Part shown: piece by piece, positions 34,572 through 48,300 of the stretch
Position numbering within the stretch: position 1 is the first letter of the stretch
How the letters are laid out: every line of letters starts with the position of its first letter
NCBI GenBank assembly: GCA_964016885.1
Contig: OZ024742.1
Location: 6,446,658 to 6,510,657 of the forward strand
Length of the DNA: 64,000 nucleotides
Direction of reading: 5' to 3'
Origin: Eledone cirrhosa
Lineage: Eukaryota > Mollusca > Cephalopoda > Octopoda > Eledonidae
Program-made: the position numbers and the translations under genes
Notes under the pieces: generated by a model
Told to the model about the DNA's origin: nothing
The model's input: only the letters and a program-made list of their open reading frames with translations
Database searches by the model: none

Positions 34572-36504
34572 TTTACCCTAGTAGTTAGAGGGTTAACCAG
34601 AGCAGTTTAGTGATCTATAATATAGTTCCTTAACATATTAGTTAGAGGGTTAACTAGAGCAGTTTAGTGATCTATAACATAGTTCCTGACCCTAGAAGTT
34701 AGTGGGTTAACCAGAGCAGTTTAGTGATATATAACATTGTTTCTTACCCTAGTAGTTAGAGGGTTAACCACAGCAGTTTAGTGATCTATAACATAGTTTC
34801 TTACCCTAGTAGTTAGAGGGTTAACCAGAGCAGTTTAGTGATCTATAACATAGTTTCTTAGCCTAGCAGTTAGAGGGTTAACCAGAGCAGTTTAGTGATC
34901 TATAACATAGTTCCTGACCCTAGAAGTTAGTGGGTTAACCAGAGCAGTTTAGTGATCTATAACATAGTTCCTTACCCTAGAAGTTAGAGGGTTAACCAGA
35001 GCAGTTTAGTGATCTATAACATAGTTCCTTACCCTAGTAGTTAGAGGGTTACCCCGTGCAGTTTAGTGATCTATAACATAGTTTCTTACCCTAGTAGTTA
35101 GAGGGTTAACCTGAGCAGTTCAGTGATCTATAACATAGTTTCTTAGCCTAGTAGTTAGAGGGTTAACCAGAGCTGTTTAGTGATCTATAACATGGTTTCT
35201 TACCCTAGTAGGTAGAGGGTTAACCAGAGCATTTAATGATCAATAACATACTTCCTTACCCTAGTAGTTAGAGGTTTACCCCGTGCAGTTTAGTGATCTA
35301 TAACATAGTTTCTTACCCTAGTAGTTAGAGGGTTAAGCAGAGCAGTTTAGTGATATGTAACATAGTTTCTTAGACTTGTAATTAGAGGGTTAACCAGAGC
35401 AGTTTAGTCATATATAACATAGTTCCTTACCCTAGTAGTTAGAGGGTTAACCAGAGCAGTTTAGTGATATATAACATAGTTCCTTACCCTAGAAGTTAGA
35501 GGGTTAACCAGAGCAGTCTAGTGATCTATAACAAAGTTTCTTAGCCTAGTAGTTCGAGGGTTAACCAGAGCAGTTTAGTGATCTATAACATGGTTTCTTA
35601 CCCTAGTAGTTAGAGGGTTAACCAGAGCAGTTTAGTGATGTATTACATAGTTCCTTAGCCTAGTAGTTAGAGGGTTAATCAAAGCAGTTTAGTGATTTAT
35701 AACATGGTTTCTTACCTAGGAGTTAGAGGGTTAACCAGAGCAGTTTAGTGATCTATAACATAGTTCCTTTCCCTATAAGTTAGAGGGTTAATCAAAGCAG
35801 TTCAGTGATTTATAACATGGTTTCTTACCCTAGTAGTTAGAGGGTTAAGCAGAGCAGTTTAGTGATATATAACATAGTTCCTTATCCTAGTAGTTAGAGG
35901 GTTAAGCAGAGCAGTTTAGTGATATATAACATAGTTCCTTACCCTAGTAGTTAGAGGGTTAACCAGTACAGTTTAGTGATCTATAACATAGTTTCTTAGC
36001 CTAGTAGTTAGAGGTTAACCACATCAGTTTAGTGATCCATAACATAGTTCCTGACCCTAGAAGTTAGTGGGTTAACCAGAGCAGTTTAGTGATCTATAAC
36101 ATTGTTTCTTACCCTAGTAGTCAGAGGGTTAACCTGAGCAGTTCAGTGATCTATAACATAGTTTCTTAGCCTAGTAGTTAGAGGGTTAACCAGAGCAGTT
36201 TAGTGATCTATAACATATATCTTTACCCTAGTAGTTAGAGGGTTAACCAGAACAGTTTAGTGATGTATAACATATTTCTTTAACCTAGTAGTTAGAGGGT
36301 TAACCAGAGCAGTTTAATGATCTATAACATATTTCTTTACCCTAGTAGTTAGAGGGTTAACCAGAGCAGTTTAGTGATCTATAACATAGTTCCTTAACAT
36401 ATTAGTTAGAGGGTTAACTAGAGCAGTTTAGTGATATATGACGTAGTTCCTTACCCTAGTAGTTAGAGGGTTCACCAGAGCAGTTTAGTGATATATGACA
36501 TAGT
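34572..36504 (+). repeat. Mosaic segment joining pieces of several HOR types
   Basis: This satellite is made of pieces that appear elsewhere in other company: the TTCCTGACCC, TAACATTG, CACAGCAG, CTAGCAG series (34.7-35.0 kb), then ACCCCGTG at 35,051 and again at 35,278 only 227 bp later, then the older-style series ATATGTAAC, TTAGACTTG, TAGTCATAT, CAGTCTAG, GTTCGAGG and CCTTTCCC (35.3-35.8 kb), which resembles the left part of the window near 180-650. From about 36.0 kb it resumes the order seen from 30.4 kb. No element other than satellite is seen. Confidence 0.75.
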
Positions 36505-38930
36505 TCCTTACCCTAGTAGTTAGAGGGTTAACCACAGCATTGTAGTGATATATAACATATGTTCTTACCCTAGTAGATAGAGGGTTAAGCAGAGCAGTTT
36601 AGTGATCTATAACATAGTTTCTTACCCTAGTAGTTAGAGGGTTAACCAGAGCAGTTTTGTGATCTATAACATAGTTCCTTACCCTAGTAGTTAGAGGGTC
36701 AACCAGAGCAGTTTAGTGATCTATAACATAGTTCCTTACCCTAGTAGTTAGAGGGTTCATCAAAGCAGTTCAGTGATTTATAACATGGTTTCTTACCCTA
36801 CTAGTTAGAGGGTTAACCAGAGCAGTTTAGTGATCCACAACATAGTTCATTTTCCTAGTAGTTAGAGGTTAACCAGAGCAGTTTAGTGATCCACAACATA
36901 GTTCCTTATCCTAGTAGTTAGAGGGTTAACCAGAAAAGTTTAGTGATATATGACATAGTTCCTTACCCTAGAAGTTAGAGGGTTCACCAGATCAGTTTAG
37001 TGATATATGACGTAGTTCCTTACCCTAGTAGTTAGAGGGTTCACCAGAGCAGTTTAGTGATATATGACATAGTTCCTTACCCTAGTAGTTAGAGGGTTAA
37101 CCACAGCAGTTTAGTGATCTATAACATAGTTTCTTACCCTAGTAGTTAGAGGGTTAACCAGAGCAGTTTAGTGATCTATAACATAGTTCCTTACCCTAGA
37201 AGTTAGAGGGTTAACCAGAGCAGTTTAGTGATCTATAACATAGTTCCTTACCCTAGAAGTTAGAGGGTTAACCAGAGCAGTTTAGTGATCTATAACATAG
37301 TTCCTGACCCTAGAAGTTAGTGGGTTAACCAGAGCAGTTTAGTGATATATAACATTGTCTCTTACCCTAGTAGTTAGAGGGTTAACCACAGCAGTTTAGT
37401 GAACTATAACATAGTTTCTTACCCTAGTAGTTAGAGGGTTAACCAGAGCAGTTTAGTGATCTATAACATAGTTTCTTAGCCTAGCAGTTAGAGGGTTAAC
37501 CAGAGCAGTTTTGTGATCTATAACATAGTTCCTGACCCTAGAAGTTAGTGGGTTAACCAGAGCAGTTTAGTGATCTATAACATAGTTCCTTACCCTAGAA
37601 GTTAGAGGGTTAACCAGAGCAGTTTAGTGATCTATAACATAGTTCCTTATCCTAGAAGTTAGAGGGTTAACCAGAGCAGTTTAGTGATCTATAACATAGT
37701 TCCTGGCCCTAGAAGTTAGTGGGTTAACCAGAGCAGTTTAGTGATATATAACATAGTTTCTTAGACTTGAAGTTAGAGGGTTAACCAGAGCAGTTTAGTC
37801 ATATATAACATAGTTCCCTACCCTAGTAGTTAAAGGGTTAACCAGAGCAGTTTAGTGATCTATAACATAGTTCCTGACCCTAGAAGTTAGTGGGTTAACC
37901 AGAGCAGTTTAGTGATATATAACATGGTTCCTTACCCTAGTAGGTAGAGGGTTAACCAGAGCTGTTTAGTGATCTATAACATGGTTTCTTACCCTAGTAG
38001 GTAGAGGGTTAACCAGAGCATTTTAGTGATCTATAACATACTTCCTTACCCTAGTAGTTAGAGGGTTACCCCGTGCAGTTTAGTGATCTATAACATAGTT
38101 TCTTACCCTAGTAGTTAGAGGGTTAACCTGAGCAGTTCAGTGATCTATAACATAGTTTCTTAGCCTAGTAGTTAGAGGGTTAACCAGAGCAGTGTAGTGA
38201 TCTATAACATATATCTTTACCCTAGTAGTTAGAGGGTTAACCAGAGCAGTTTAATGATCTATAACATATTTCTTTACCCTAGTAGTTAGAGGTTTAACCA
38301 GAGCAGTTTAGTGATCTATAACATAGTTCCTTAACATATTAGTTAGAGGGTTAACTAGAGCAGTTTAGTGATCTATAACATAGTTCCTTAACCTAGTAGT
38401 TAGAGGGTTAACCAGAGCAGTTTAGTGATCTATAACATAGTTCCTTACCCTAGTAATTAGAGGGTTAATCAGAGCAGTTTAATGATCTATAACATGGTTT
38501 CTTAGCCTAGTAGGTAGAGGGTTAACCAGAGCGGTTTAGTGATCTATAACATGGTTTCTTACCCTAGTAGGTAGAGGGTTAACCAGAGCATTTTAGTGAT
38601 CTATAACATACATCCTTACCCTAGTAGTTAGAGGGTTACCCCGTGCAGTTTAGTGATCTATAACATAGTTTCTTACCCTAGTAGTTAGAGGGTTAAACAG
38701 AGCAGTTTAGTGATATGTAACATAGTTTCTTAGACTTGTAGTTAGAGGGTTAACCAGAGCAGTTTAGTGATATATAACATAGTTCCTTACCCTAGAAGTT
38801 AGAGGGTTAACCAGAGCAGTCTAGTGATCTATAACAAAGTTTCTTAGCCTAGTAGTTCGAGGGTTAACCAGAGCAGTTTAGTGATCTATAACATGGTTTC
38901 TTACCCTAGTAGTTAGAGGGTTAACCTGAG
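36505..38930 (+). repeat. 2.4-kb block repeated 6,380 bp downstream, copy 1
   Basis: This matches 42,885-45,310 at a constant 6,380-bp offset (112 monomers less four bases). Paired markers are CACAGCATTGTAG (36,539/42,919) and ACCCCGTG (38,068/44,448 and 38,638/45,018). The match stops where TTAACCTGAG meets TTAACCAGAG. Local differences are few, for example GAACTATAAC near 37,400 and ATACATCC near 38,611 in this copy. Confidence 0.85.
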
Positions 38931-40842
38931 CAGTTTAGTGATCTATAACATATATCTTTACCCTAGTAGTTAGAGGGTTAACCAGAGCAGTTTAGTGATG
39001 TATAACATATTTCTCTAACCTAGTAGTTAGAGGGTTAACCAGAGCAGTTTAATGATCTATAACATATTTCTTTACCCTAGTAGTTAGAGGGTTAACCAGA
39101 GCAGTTTAGTGATCTATAACATAGTTCCTTAACATATTAGTTAGAGGGTTAACTAGAGCAGTTTAGTGATATATGACGTAGTTCCTTACCCTAGTAGTTA
39201 GAGGGTTCACCAGAGCAGTTTTGTGATATATGACATAGTTCCTTACCCTAGTAGTTAGAGGGTTAACCACAGCATTTTAGTGATATATAACATATTTTCT
39301 TACCCTAGTAGATAGAGGGTTAAGCAGAGCAGTTTAGTGATCTATAACATAGATTCTTACCCTAGTAGTTAGAGGGTTAACCAGAGCAGTTTTGTGATCT
39401 ATAACATAGTTCCTTACCCTAGTAGTTAGAGGGTTAACTAGAGCAGTTTAGTGATGTATAACATTGTTCCTTAGCCTAGTAGTTAGAGGGTTAATCAAAG
39501 CAGTTTAGTGATTTATAACATGGTTTCTTACCCTAGGAGTTAGAGGGTTAACCAGAGCAGTTTAGTGATCTATAACATAGTTCCTTACCCTAGTAGTTAG
39601 AGGGTTAATCAAAGCAGTTCAGTGATTTATAACATGGTTTCTTACCCTAGAAGTTAGAGGGTTAACCAGAGCAGTTTAGTGATCTATAACATAGTTCCTT
39701 ACCCTAGTAGTTAGAGGGTTAACCAGAGCAGTTTAGTGATATATAACAATAGTTCCTTACCCTAGTAGTTAGAGGGTTAACCAGAGCAGCTTACTGATCT
39801 ATAACATAGTTCCTTACCCTAATAGTTAGAGGGTTAACCAGAGCAGTTTAGTGATCCACAACATAGTTCATTTTCCTAGTAGTTAGAGGTTAACCAGAGC
39901 AGTTTAGTGATCCACAACATAGTTCCTTATCCTAGTAGTTAGAGGGTTAACCAGAAAAGTTTAGTGATATATGACATAGTTCCTTACCCTAGTAGTTAGA
40001 GGGTTCACCAGATCAGTTTAGTGATATATGACGTAGTTCCTTACCCTAGTAGTTAGAGGGTTCACCAGAGCAGTTTAGTGATATATGACATAGTTCCTTA
40101 CCCTAGTAGTTAGAGGGTTAACCACAGCAGTTTAGTGATCTATAACATAGTTTCTTACCCTAGTAGTTAGAGGGTTAACCAGAGCAGTTTAGTGATCTAT
40201 AACATAGTTCTTTACCCTAGAAGTTAGAGGGTTAACCAGAGCAGTTTAGTGATCTATAACATAGTTCCTTACCCTAGAAGTTAGAGGGTTAACCAGAGCA
40301 GTTTAGTGATCTATAACATAGTTCCTGACCCTAGAAGTTAGTGGGTTAACCAGAGCAGTTTAGTGATATATAACATTGTTTCTTACCCTAGTAGTTAGAG
40401 GGTTAACCACAGCAGTTTAGTGATCTATAACATAGTTTCTTACCCTAGTAGTTAGAGGGTTAACCAGAGCAGTTTAGTGATCTATAACATAGTTTCTTAG
40501 CCTAGCAGTTAGAGGGTTAACCAGAGCAGTTTAGTGATCTATAACATAGTTCCTGACCCTAGAAGTTAGTGGGTTAACCAGAGCAGTTTAGTGATCTATA
40601 ACATAGTTCCTGACCCTAGAAGTTAGTGGGTTAACCAGAGCAGTTTAGTGATATATAACATTGTTTCTTACCCTAGTAGTTAGAGGGTTAACCACAGCAG
40701 TTTAGTGATCTATAACATAGTTTCTTACCCTAGTAGTTAGAGGGTTCACCAGAGCAGTTTAGTGATCTATAACATAGTTTCTTAGCCTAGCAGTTAGAGG
40801 GTTAACCAGAGCAGTTTAGTGATCTATAACATAGTTCCTGAC
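38931..40842 (+). repeat. Segment related to 49.2-51.2 kb, with a five-monomer duplication
   Basis: This corresponds to the series found at 49.2-51.2 kb and again at 53.2-55.1 kb (GCTTACTG at 39,789, 50,098 and 54,031). It ends in a local 285-bp (five-monomer) duplication in which the TAACATTGTTTC marker occurs at 40,371 and 40,656. In the related segments the equivalent repeat is six monomers (342 bp). It is otherwise plain satellite. Confidence 0.78.
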
Positions 40843-43800
40843 CCTAGAAGTTAGTGGGTTAACCAGAGCAGTTTAGTGATCTATAACATAATTCCTTACC
40901 CTAGAAGTTAGAGGGTTAACCAGAGCAGTTTAGTGATCTATAACATAGTTCCTTACCCTAGAAGTTAGAGGGTTAACCAGAGCAGTTTATTGATCTATAA
41001 CATAGTTCCTGACCATAGAGGTTAGTGGGTTAACCAGAGCAGTTTAGTGATATATAACATAGTTTCTTAGACTTGAAGTTAGAGGGTTAACCAGAGCAGT
41101 TTAGTCATATATAACATAGTTCCCTACCCTAGTAGTTAGAGGGTTAACCAGAGCAGTTTAGTGATATATAACATGGTTTCTTACCCTAGTAGGTAGAGGG
41201 TTAACCAGAGCTGTTTAGTGATCTATAACATGGTTTCTTACCCTAGTAGGTAGAGGGTTAACCAGAGCATTTTAGTGATCTATAACATACTTCCTTACCC
41301 TAGTAGTTAGAGGGTTACCCCGTGCAGTTTAGTGATCTATAACATAGTTTCCTACCCTAGTAGTTAGAGGGTTAACCTGAGCAGTTCAGTGATCTATAAC
41401 ATAGTTTCTTAGTTTAGTAGTTAGAGGGTTAACCAGAGCAGTTTAGTGATCTATAACATATATCTTTACCCTAGTAGTTAGAGGGTTAACCAGAGCAGTT
41501 TAGTGATGTATAACATATTTCTTTAACCTAGTAGTTAGAGGGTTAACCAGAGCAGTTTAATGATCTATAACATATTTCTTTACCCTAGTAGTTAGAGGGT
41601 TAACCTGAGCAGTTTAGTGATCTATAACATAGTTCCTTAACATATTAGTTAGAGGGTTAACTAGAGCAGTTTAGTGATCTATAACATGGTTTCTTACCCT
41701 AGTAGGTAGAGGGTTAACCAGAGCATTTTAGTGATCTATAACATACTTCCTTACCCTAGTAGTTAGAGGGTTAACCAGAGCAGTTTAGTGATGTATAACA
41801 TATTTCTTTAACCTAGTAGTTAGAGGGTTAACCAGAGCAGTTTAATGATCTATAACATATTTCTTTACACTAGTAGTTAGAGGGTTAGCCAGAGCAGTTT
41901 AGTGATCTATAACATAGTTCCTTAACATATTAGTTAGAGGGTTAACTAGAGCAGTTTAGTGATCTATAACATAGTTCCTTAACCTAGTAGTTAGAGGGTT
42001 AACCAGACCAGTTTAGTGATCTATAACATAGTTCCTTACCCTAGTAATTAGAGGGTTAACCAGAGCAGTTTAATGATCTATAACATGGCTTCTTACCCTA
42101 GTAGGTAGAGGGTTAACCAGAGCTGTTTAGTGATCTATAACATGGTTTCTTACCCTAGTAGGTAGAGGGTTAACCAGAGCATTTAATGATCTATAACATA
42201 CTTCCTTACCCTAGTAGTTAGACGGTTACCCCGTGCAGTTTAGTGATCTATAACATAGTTTCTTACCCTAGTAGTTAGAGGGTTAAGCAGAGCAGTTTAG
42301 TGATATGTAACATAGTTTCTTAGACTTGTAGTTAGAGGGTTAACCAGAGCAGTTTAGTCATATATAACATAGTTCCTTACCCTAGTAGTTAGAGGGTTAA
42401 CCAGAGCAGTTTAGTGATATATAACATAGTTCCTTACCCTAGAAGTTAGAGGGTTAACCAGAGCAGTCTAGTGATCTATAACAAAGTTTCTTAACCTAGT
42501 AGTTCGAGGGTTAACCAGAGCAGTTTAGTGATCCACAACATAGTTCATTTTCCTATTAGTTAGAGGTTAACCAGAGCAGTTTAGTGATCCACAACATAGT
42601 TCCTTATCCTAGTAGTTAGAGGGTTAACCAGAAAAGTTTAGTGATATATGACATAGTTCCTTACCCTAGTAGTTAGAGGGTTCACCAGATCAGTTTAGTG
42701 ATATATGACGTAGTTCCTTACCCTAGTAGTTAGAGGGTTCACCAGAGCAGTTTAGTGATATATGACATAGTTCCTTACCCTAGTAGTTAGAGGGTTAATC
42801 AAAGCAGTTTAGTGATTTATAACATGGTTTCTTACCTAGGAGTTAGAGGGTTAACCAGAGCAGTTTAGTGATCTATAACATAGTTCCTTACCCTAGTAGT
42901 TAGAGGGTTAACCACAGCATTGTAGTGATATATAACATATTTTCTTACCCTAGTAGATAGAGGGTTAAGCAGAGCAGTTTAGTGATCTATAACATAGTTT
43001 CTTACCCTAGTAGTTAGAGGGTTAACCAGAGCAGTTTTGTGATCTATAACATAGTTCCTTACCCTAGTAGTTAGAGGGTTAACCAGAGCAGTTTAGTGAT
43101 CTATAACATAGTTCCTTACCCTAGTAGTTAGAGGGTTAATCAAAGCAGTTCAGTGATTTATAACATGGTTTCTTACCCTACTAGTTAGAGGGTTAACCAG
43201 AGCAGTTTAGTGATCCACAACATAGTTCATTTTCCTATTAGTTAGAGGTTAACCAGAGCAGTTTAGTGATCCACAACATAGTTCCTTATCCTAGTAGTTA
43301 GAGGGTTAACCAGAAAAGTTTAGTGATATATGACATAGTTCCTTACCCTAGTAGTTAGAGGGTTCACCAGATCAGTTTAGTGATATATGACGTAGTTCCT
43401 TACCCTAGTAGTTAGAGGGTTCACCAGAGCAGTTTAGTGATATATGACATAGTTCCTTACCCTAGTAGTTAGAGGGTTAACCACAGCAGTTTAGTGATCT
43501 ATAACATAGTTTCTTACCCTAGTAGTTAGAGGGTTAACCAGAGCAGTTTAGTGATCTATAACATAGTTCCTTACCCTAGAAGTTAGAGGGTTAACCAGAG
43601 CAGTTTAGTGATCTATAACATAGTTCCTTACCCTAGAAGTTAGAGGGTTAACCAGAGCAGTTTAGTGATCTATAACATAGTTCCTGACCCTAGAAGTTAG
43701 TGGGTTAACCAGAGCAGTTTAGTGATATATAACATTGTCTCTTACCCTAGTAGTTAGAGGGTTAACCACAGCAGTTTAGTGATCTATAACATAGTTTCTT

Positions 43801-45341
43801 ACCCTAGTAGTTAGAGGGTTAACCAGAGCAGTTTAGTGATCTATAACATAGTTTCTTAGCCTAGCAGTTAGAGGGTTAACCAGAGCAGTTTTGTGATCTA
43901 TAACATAGTTCCTGACCCTAGAAGTTAGTGGGTTAACCAGAGCGGTTTAGTGATCTATAACATAGTTCCTTACCCTAGAAGTTAGAGGGTTAACCAGAGC
44001 AGTTTAGTGATCTATAACATAGTTCCTTACCCTAGAAGTTAGAGGGTTAACCAGAGCAGTTTAGTGATCTATAACATAGTTCCTGGCCCTAGAAGTTTGT
44101 GGGTTAACCAGAGCAGTTTAGTGATATATAACATAGTTTCTTAGACTTGAAGTTAGAGGTTTAACCAGAGCAGTTTAGTCATATATAACATAGTTCCCTA
44201 CCCTAGTAGTTAGAGGGTTAACCAGAGCAGTTTAGTGATCTATAACATAGTTCCTGACCCTAGAAGTTAGTGGGTTAACCAGAGCAGTTTAGTGATATAT
44301 AACATGGTTCCTTACCCTAGTAGGTAGAGGGTTAACCAGAGCTGTTTAGTGATCTATAACATGGTTTCTTACCCTAGTAGGTAGAGGGTTAACCAGAGCA
44401 TTCTAGTGATCTATAACATACTTCCTTACCCTAGTAGTTAGAGGGTTACCCCGTGCAGTTTAGTGATCTATAACATAGTTTCTTACCCTAGTAGTTAGAG
44501 GGTTAACCTGAGCAGTTCAGTGATCTATAACATAGTTTCTTAGCCTAGTAGTTAGAGGGTTAACCAGAGCAGTTTAGTGATCTATAACATATATCTTTAC
44601 CCTAGTAGTTAGAGGGTTAACCAGAGCAGTTTAATGATCTATAACATATTTCTTTACCCTAGTAGTTAGAGGTTTAACCAGAGCAGTTTAGTGATCTATA
44701 ACATAGTTCCTTAACATATTAGTTAGAGGGTTAACTAGAGCAGTTTAGTGATCTATAACATAGTTCCTTAACCTAGTAGTTAGAGGGTTAACCAGAGCAG
44801 TTTAGTGATCTATAACATAGTTCCTTACCCTAGTAATTAGAGGGTTAACCAGAGCAGTTTAATGATCTATAACATGGTTTCTTAGCCTAGTAGGTAGAGG
44901 GTTAACCAGAGCTGTTTAGTGATCTATAACATGGTTTCTTACCCTAGTAGGTAGAGGGTTAACCAGAGCATTTTAGTGATCTATAACATACTTCCTTACC
45001 CTAGTAGTTAGAGGGTTACCCCGTGCAGTTTAGTGATCTATAACATAGTTTCTTACCCTAGTAGTTAGAGGGTTAAGCAGAGCAGTTTAGTGATATGTAA
45101 CATAGTTTCTTAGACTTGTAGTTAGAGGGTTAACCAGAGCAGTTTAGTGATATATAACATAGTTCCTTACCCTAGAAGTTAGAGGGTTAACCAGAGCAGT
45201 CTAGTGATCTATAACAAAGTTTCTTAGCCTAGTAGTTCGAGGGTTAACCAGAGCAGTTTAGTGATCTATAACATGGTTTCTTACCCTAGTAGTTAGAGGG
45301 TTAACCAGAGCAGTTTAGTGATGTATAACATAGTTCCTTAC
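40843..45341 (+). repeat. 4,499-bp tandem duplication, copy 1
   Basis: This unit has 79 monomers less four bases. Private changes repeated 4,499 bp later are CATAATTCC (40,891/45,390), CCATAGAGG, TTTCCTACCC, TTAGTTTAG, TTACACTAG, GGGTTAGCC, AACCAGACCAG, ACATGGCTTC, TAGACGGTTACCCC (marker 42,228/46,727) and TTCCTATTAG. No other place shares all of them, so this is a single duplication of the whole block. Confidence 0.92.
42885..45310 (+). repeat. 2.4-kb block, copy 2 of 36,505-38,930
   Basis: This is the partner of 36,505-38,930. It lies inside the first copy of the 4,499-bp unit, so it was copied again, in part, to 47.4-49.3 kb. Changes specific to this lineage are GAGCGGTTTAG near 43,943, GAAGTTTGTGGG near 44,095 and GCATTCTAG near 44,400. 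All three recur in the 4,499-bp copy and in the 3,933-bp copies to its right. Confidence 0.85.
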
Positions 45342-48300
45342 CCTAGAAGTTAGAGGGTTAACCAGAGCAGTTTAGTGATCTATAACATAATTCCTTACCC
45401 TAGAAGTTAGAGGGTTAACCAGAGCAGTTTAGTGATCTATAACATAGTTCCTTACCCTAGAAGTTAGAGGGTTAACCAGAGCAGTTTATTGATCTATAAC
45501 ATAGTTCCTGACCATAGAGGTTAGTGGGTTAACCAGAGCAGTTTAGTGATATATAACATAGTTTCTTAGACTTGAAGTTAGAGGGTTAACCAGAGCAGTT
45601 TAGTCATATATAACATAGTTCCCTACCCTAGTAGTTAGAGGGTTAACCAGAGCAGTTTAGTGATATATAACATGGTTTCTTACCCTAGTAGGTAGAGGGT
45701 TAACCAGAGCTGTTTAGTGATCTATAACATGGTTTCTTACCCTAGTAGGTAGAGGGTTAACCAGAGCATTTTAGTGATCTATAACATACTTCCTTACCCT
45801 AGTAGTTAGAGGGTTACCCCGTGCAGTTTAGTGATCTATAACATAGTTTCCTACCCTAGTAGTTAGAGGGTTAACCTGAGCAGTTCAGTGATCTATAACA
45901 TAGTTTCTTAGTTTAGTAGTTAGAGGGTTAACCAGAGCAGTTTAGTGATCTATAACATATATCTTTACCCTAGTAGTTAGAGGGTTAACCAGAGCAGTTT
46001 AGTGATGTATAACATATTTCTTTAACCTAGTAGTTAGAGGGTTAACCAGAGCAGTTTAATGATCTATAACATATTTCTTTACCCTAGTAGTTAGAGGGTT
46101 AACCTGAGCAGTTTAGTGATCTATAACATAGTTCCTTAACATATTAGTTAGAGGGTTAACTAGAGCAGTTTAGTGATCTATAACATGGTTTCTTACCCTA
46201 GTAGGTAGAGGGTTAACCAGAGCATTTTAGTGATCTATAACATACTTCCTTACCCTAGTAGTTAGAGGGTTAACCAGAGCAGTTTAGTGATGTATAACAT
46301 ATTTCTTTAACCTAGTAGTTAGAGGGTTAACCAGAGCAGTTTAATGATCTATAACATATTTCTTTACACTAGTAGTTAGAGGGTTAGCCAGAGCAGTTTA
46401 GTGATCTATAACATAGTTCCTTAACATATTAGTTAGAGGGTTAACTAGAGCAGTTTAGTGATCTATAACATAGTTCCTTAACCTAGTAGTTAGAGGGTTA
46501 ACCAGACCAGTTTAGTGATCTATAACATAGTTCCTTACCCTAGTAATTAGAGGGTTAACCAGAGCAGTTTAATGATCTATAACATGGCTTCTTACCCTAG
46601 TAGGTAGAGGGTTAACCAGAGCTGTTTAGTGATCTATAACATGGTTTCTTACCCTAGTAGGTAGAGGGTTAACCAGAGCATTTAATGATCTATAACATAC
46701 TTCCTTACCCTAGTAGTTAGACGGTTACCCCGTGCAGTTTAGTGATCTATAACATAGTTTCTTACCCTAGTAGTTAGAGGGTTAAGCAGAGCAGTTTAGT
46801 GATATGTAACATAGTTTCTTAGACTTGTAGTTAGAGGGTTAACCAGAGCAGTTTAGTCATATATAACATAGTTCCTTACCCTAGTAGTTAGAGGGTTAAC
46901 CAGAGCAGTTTAGTGATATATAACATAGTTCCTTACCCTAGAAGTTAGAGGGTTAACCAGAGCAGTCTAGTGATCTATAACAAAGTTTCTTAACCTAGTA
47001 GTTCGAGGGTTAACCAGAGCAGTTTAGTGATCCACAACATAGTTCATTTTCCTATTAGTTAGAGGTTAACCAGAGCAGTTTAGTGATCCACAACATAGTT
47101 CCTTATCCTAGTAGTTAGAGGGTTAACCAGAAAAGTTTAGTGATATATGACATAGTTCCTTACCCTAGTAGTTAGAGGGTTCACCAGATCAGTTTAGTGA
47201 TATATGACGTAGTTCCTTACCCTAGTAGTTAGAGGGTTCACCAGAGCAGTTTAGTGATATATGACATAGTTCCTTACCCTAGTAGTTAGAGGGTTAATCA
47301 AAGCAGTTTAGTGATTTATAACATGGTTTCTTACCTAGGAGTTAGAGGGTTAACCAGAGCAGTTTAGTGATCTATAACATAGTTCCTTACCCTAGTAGTT
47401 AGAGGGTTAACCACAGCATTGTAGTGATATATAACATATTTTCTTACCCTAGTAGATAGAGGGTTAAGCAGAGCAGTTTAGTGATCTATAACATAGTTTC
47501 TTACCCTAGTAGTTAGAGGGTTAACCAGAGCAGTTTTGTGATCTATAACATAGTTCCTTACCCTAGTAGTTAGAGGGTTAACCAGAGCAGTTTAGTGATC
47601 TATAACATAGTTCCTTACCCTAGTAGTTAGAGGGTTAATCAAAGCAGTTCAGTGATTTATAACATGGTTTCTTACCCTACTAGTTAGAGGGTTAACCAGA
47701 GCAGTTTAGTGATCCACAACATAGTTCATTTTCCTATTAGTTAGAGGTTAACCAGAGCAGTTTAGTGATCCACAACATAGTTCCTTATCCTAGTAGTTAG
47801 AGGGTTAACCAGAAAAGTTTAGTGATATATGACATAGTTCCTTACCCTAGTAGTTAGAGGGTTCACCAGATCAGTTTAGTGATATATGACGTAGTTCCTT
47901 ACCCTAGTAGTTAGAGGGTTCACCAGAGCAGTTTAGTGATATATGACATAGTTCCTTACCCTAGTAGTTAGAGGGTTAACCACAGCAGTTTAGTGATCTA
48001 TAACATAGTTTCTTACCCTAGTAGTTAGAGGGTTAACCAGAGCAGTTTAGTGATCTATAACATAGTTCCTTACCCTAGAAGTTAGAGGGTTAACCAGAGC
48101 AGTTTAGTGATCTATAACATAGTTCCTTACCCTAGAAGTTAGAGGGTTAACCAGAGCAGTTTAGTGATCTATAACATAGTTCCTGACCCTAGAAGTTAGT
48201 GGGTTAACCAGAGCAGTTTAGTGATATATAACATTGTCTCTTACCCTAGTAGTTAGAGGGTTAACCACAGCAGTTTAGTGATCTATAACATAGTTTCTTA

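Noticed and set aside
35041..35285. Inverted or foreign segment at the closely spaced ACCCCGTG monomers
   Set aside because: All monomers are in the same orientation and have normal sequence. The unusual spacing is explained by missing intermediate monomers.
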